64,000 nt of DNA from Tuctoria greenei (Eukaryota; Streptophyta; Magnoliopsida; Poales; Poaceae): positions 229,421,605-229,485,604 of the forward strand of contig JAYESD010000002.1 of the NCBI GenBank assembly GCA_036927565.1, read 5' to 3'. Below, piece by piece: positions 62,171-64,000 of this stretch. The notes below the pieces were generated by a model. The model was not told the DNA's origin. It did not search any database and saw only the letters and a list, made by a program, of their open reading frames with translations. A program made the translations under genes and the position numbers. Each line of letters begins with the position of its first letter. Position 1 is the first letter of the stretch.

Positions 62171-62184
62171 TGGTAACCAAAGCC
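62171..62184 (+). other. Element F primer-binding site
   Basis: TGGTAACCAAAGCC directly after the LTR; similar to the initiator-Met complement with a few changes. Confidence 0.55.
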
Positions 62185-62206
62185 GGTTGACATCTCCAAC
62201 AAGAGC

Positions 62207-63101
62207 ATGGCTTCACCATCAACATCAACAGGAATCAACACGCCCTTGAGCACCACATTGAAAAGTTAACACGTGATAACTTTCTTTTGTGGCGAGCGCA
62301 AGTTGTTCCTGCGATTTGTGGTGCCAAACTGTTCAAATTCCTTGATGGAACACGGACCAGACAAGTTCATCATTGTCGAGAAGAGCGACAAAAGTATCGA
62401 ACAAGTACTCAACCCCGAGTACTCGGGTTGTTCAAGATCAACAAGTGTTGAGTAAATTGAACTCGACATTGTCAAAAGGGATTCTGGTGCATGTAGCCAT
62501 GTATTCCACAGCTGCTGTGGTTTGGATGGCGATTCATGAAAGTTTCGCCTCACAATCAAGGGAAAGAGTGATGCACCTTCACGCGAAGCTATCAAGCACC
62601 AAGAATGGAGACTCCACTGCAGCAGCATATTTTGCTAAGATGAAAGGGTATGTGGATGAGATGGCCGCAATAGGGAAAAGACTTGAAGATGATGACGTAA
62701 TTTCATATATTCTGGTAGGCCTTGATGCCAAATATAATTTGCTGGTTGAAAATGTAAGTACCAGATCTGATCCAATCACTTTATCTGACTTGTTTGCTCA
62801 AATGATGGGTACAGAGGCAAGCCTAGAGAGACAAAATCCGAACCGCTATCAACACAGTGCAAATGCGGCATCAAGGGGATGTGGCTACCATGTAAGAGAT
62901 GGTCGCACTGGCCGCAGCAATGTTGGCCAAGGAAGAGGTCCAGGCCGTGGATCTCCTGGACTAAAACCGGTCTGTCAAATCTGTGAAAAGATCAGACATA
63001 CGGCGACAAGATGTCATATGAGATTTGATCGGGAATTCAAGCTAGAGGAGAGGTCAACAAACAAAGTCATGAGCTCATATGGCATTGATACAAACTGATA
63101 T
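62207..63101 (+). pseudogene. Element F gag with zinc knuckle
   Basis: ATG at 62207 starts MASPSTSTGINTPLS. A one-base loss near 62262 shifts the frame, after which LTRDNFLLWRAQVVPAIC, GAKLFKFLDGT and, from 62373 in another frame, SKGILVHVAMYSTAAVVWMA and LHAKLSSTKNGDSTAAAYFA, KMKGYVDEMAAIGKRLEDDD, ILVGLDAKYNLLVENVS are readable. The knuckle CQICEKIRHTATRCH (about 62967-63011) keeps C, C, H and C with one Gly replaced. It ends at a TGA at 63099-63101. Confidence 0.82.
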
Positions 63102-63503
63102 ACAGATAAAGGTGCTACATATCACGTCACCAACGAGTTAGACAAGCTTCCGGTCAAGGAGAAATACAACGGTCAAGACATAGTACACACCGTCAGTTGT
63201 TCTAGTATGGAGATCAATTCTGTTGGAAAATGCGTTCTTAAAACCCATGCTCATTCAATCTATCTTAATGACATCCTTCATGTTCCTACCACCAAGAAAA
63301 TTATTATTTGTATTCCTGTTCATAAATTGACCACTGACAATCCCATCTTCCTTGAATTTCACTCGAATTGTTTTTCTTTGTTAAGGACTGAACTGCGAAG
63401 AAGGTTTTTCTTCAGGGCAAATGTGAGGGGGGCTTTACCCTTGGCCTTCCTTGGAGAACTCATCTACCAAATGCGCACTCATGACGTAGAAACCTTCATA
63501 TGA
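63099..63503 (+). pseudogene. Element F protease region
   Basis: YTDKGATYHVTNELDKLPVK follows the TGA. Relatives have WYTDSGATHHVTNDL, so the Trp codon has become the stop and the DSG Ser is Lys. The rest (63207-63503) reads KTHAHSIYLNDILHVPTTKK, then SLLRTELRR, ending in a TGA before the next domain. Confidence 0.78.
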
Positions 63504-64000
63504 GAGGTGGCATGATAGGCTAGGTCATCCCTCTGTTACAGTGTTCAATAAAGTAGTTAGTGGTAACAAGTTTTCATGTTCCCCTAAGTCAGACAAACTT
63601 AGAATTTGTGATGCATGTCAACAAGGAAAGAACCATCAATTCTGTTATCCGAAATCCACAAGTGTGTCAAAGCATCCTTTAGAGCTTGTGTTTTTAGATG
63701 TGTGGGATCCTGCTCCTACATCGGTAGGGGGGAATAATTACTATGTGAGCTTTGTTGATGATTTTATCAAATTCACCTGGATCTATCTTATACGTCATAG
63801 ATCTGATGTGTTTCAAAATGTTCACAACTTTCGTACCATGTTAGAAAGAAAGTTTGAAAGAAAGATTCTTGCTATGCAGATGGATTTGGGTGGAGAATAT
63901 AAAAATTTAAATTCCTTTTTTGAGCAAATAGGAATAACACATCTAGTCTCATGCCCACACACACATCAGCAATTTAGGGCTGCTGAACACAAACCTAGAC
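63504..64000 (+). pseudogene. Element F pre-integrase and integrase core, partial
   Basis: Open to the window edge. RWHDRLGHPSVTVFNKVV (63505-63560) is the zinc-type pre-integrase segment, with CDACQQGKNHQF completing it. The core begins LELVFLDVWDPAPTSVGG, then YYVSFVDDFIKFTWIYLI, and LAMQMDLGGEYKNLNSFF (the usual SDxGGE has changed: the second catalytic Asp is kept in MDLGGE). The integrase Glu, the RT and the RNase H lie beyond 64000. Confidence 0.85.

Larger units (their letters stand above)
62003..64000 (+). mobile_element. Element F: partial Ty1/copia retrotransposon
   Basis: From left: the tail of a 5' LTR cut by CACTA-2, a primer site, gag, protease, pre-integrase and integrase core, running off the right edge. 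The gag opening (TRDNFLLWRAQVVPAICGAK) and the compact layout resemble the Hopscotch/Retrofit type of grasses. It carries several stops. Being the host of CACTA-2, it is the oldest element identified. Confidence 0.8.

Noticed and set aside
1..64000. Functional host gene anywhere in the window
   Set aside because: All recognised coding belongs to transposable elements; no other frame shows a host domain or exon-intron structure.

Overview
This window is plant nuclear repeat DNA, most likely from a grass (Poaceae). The evidence is the mix of Tekay-type chromoviruses with LTRs of about 2.7-2.8 kb, Tat-lineage Ty3/gypsy elements with a second RNase H and an antisense 3' ORF, a Sirevirus, a Cassandra TRIM, CACTA (En/Spm) transposons and a Stowaway-like fragment. 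The species cannot be named from sequence alone. I find no host gene and no intact autonomous element: every coding region carries stops, frameshifts, deletions or lost catalytic residues.

Layout. The oldest readable layer is a Ty1/copia element (F, 62003-64000, running off the right edge). Its 5' LTR is cut by a CACTA transposon (CACTA-2) whose 3' end is at about 62002 and whose body runs leftward across nearly the whole window in five or more pieces: 5' subterminal and tandem-repeat DNA (3361-6737), transposase exon start (6738-6801), 18465-18566, 37269-40434 and 61406-62002. Into it were inserted: (i) a second CACTA (CACTA-1, 3' end at 3360, with a Ulp1-like protease gene), itself holding a Tat-type gypsy element (E, 1-1212); (ii) Tekay element A (6802-18459, TSD CAAAC); (iii) Tat element C on the minus strand (18567-37268), which holds a truncated minus-strand Tekay element B (27479-33080); (iv) Tekay element D (40435-61400, TSD GTCAT), whose 3' LTR was hit by a Cassandra TRIM (50178-50942, TSD ACATG) and a Sirevirus (51009-60756).

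How the parts work. The Ty3/gypsy elements show the order gag, protease, RT, RNase H, integrase; Tekay elements end in a chromodomain, while Tat element C adds an archaeal-type RNase H and a spliced antisense gene on the opposite strand. The Sirevirus shows the copia order gag, protease, integrase, RT, RNase H. CACTA-2 encodes transposase-associated, tnp2, DUF4218 and DUF4216 segments. Cassandra encodes no protein and carries 5S-rRNA-like Pol III promoter boxes in each LTR.

Best candidates for something new: an extra pre-gag ORF module in Tekay element A that element D lacks; a sequence block kept in the LTRs of three Tekay subtypes around a CTATCATGATAG palindrome; arrays of the CGGACTAGTCCG palindrome in Tekay LTRs; an AGCTCCGG motif shared in sense orientation by LTRs of unrelated superfamilies; and two tandem arrays (about 370 bp and 72 bp units) inside transposons. 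I see no CRISPR array or host defence system.
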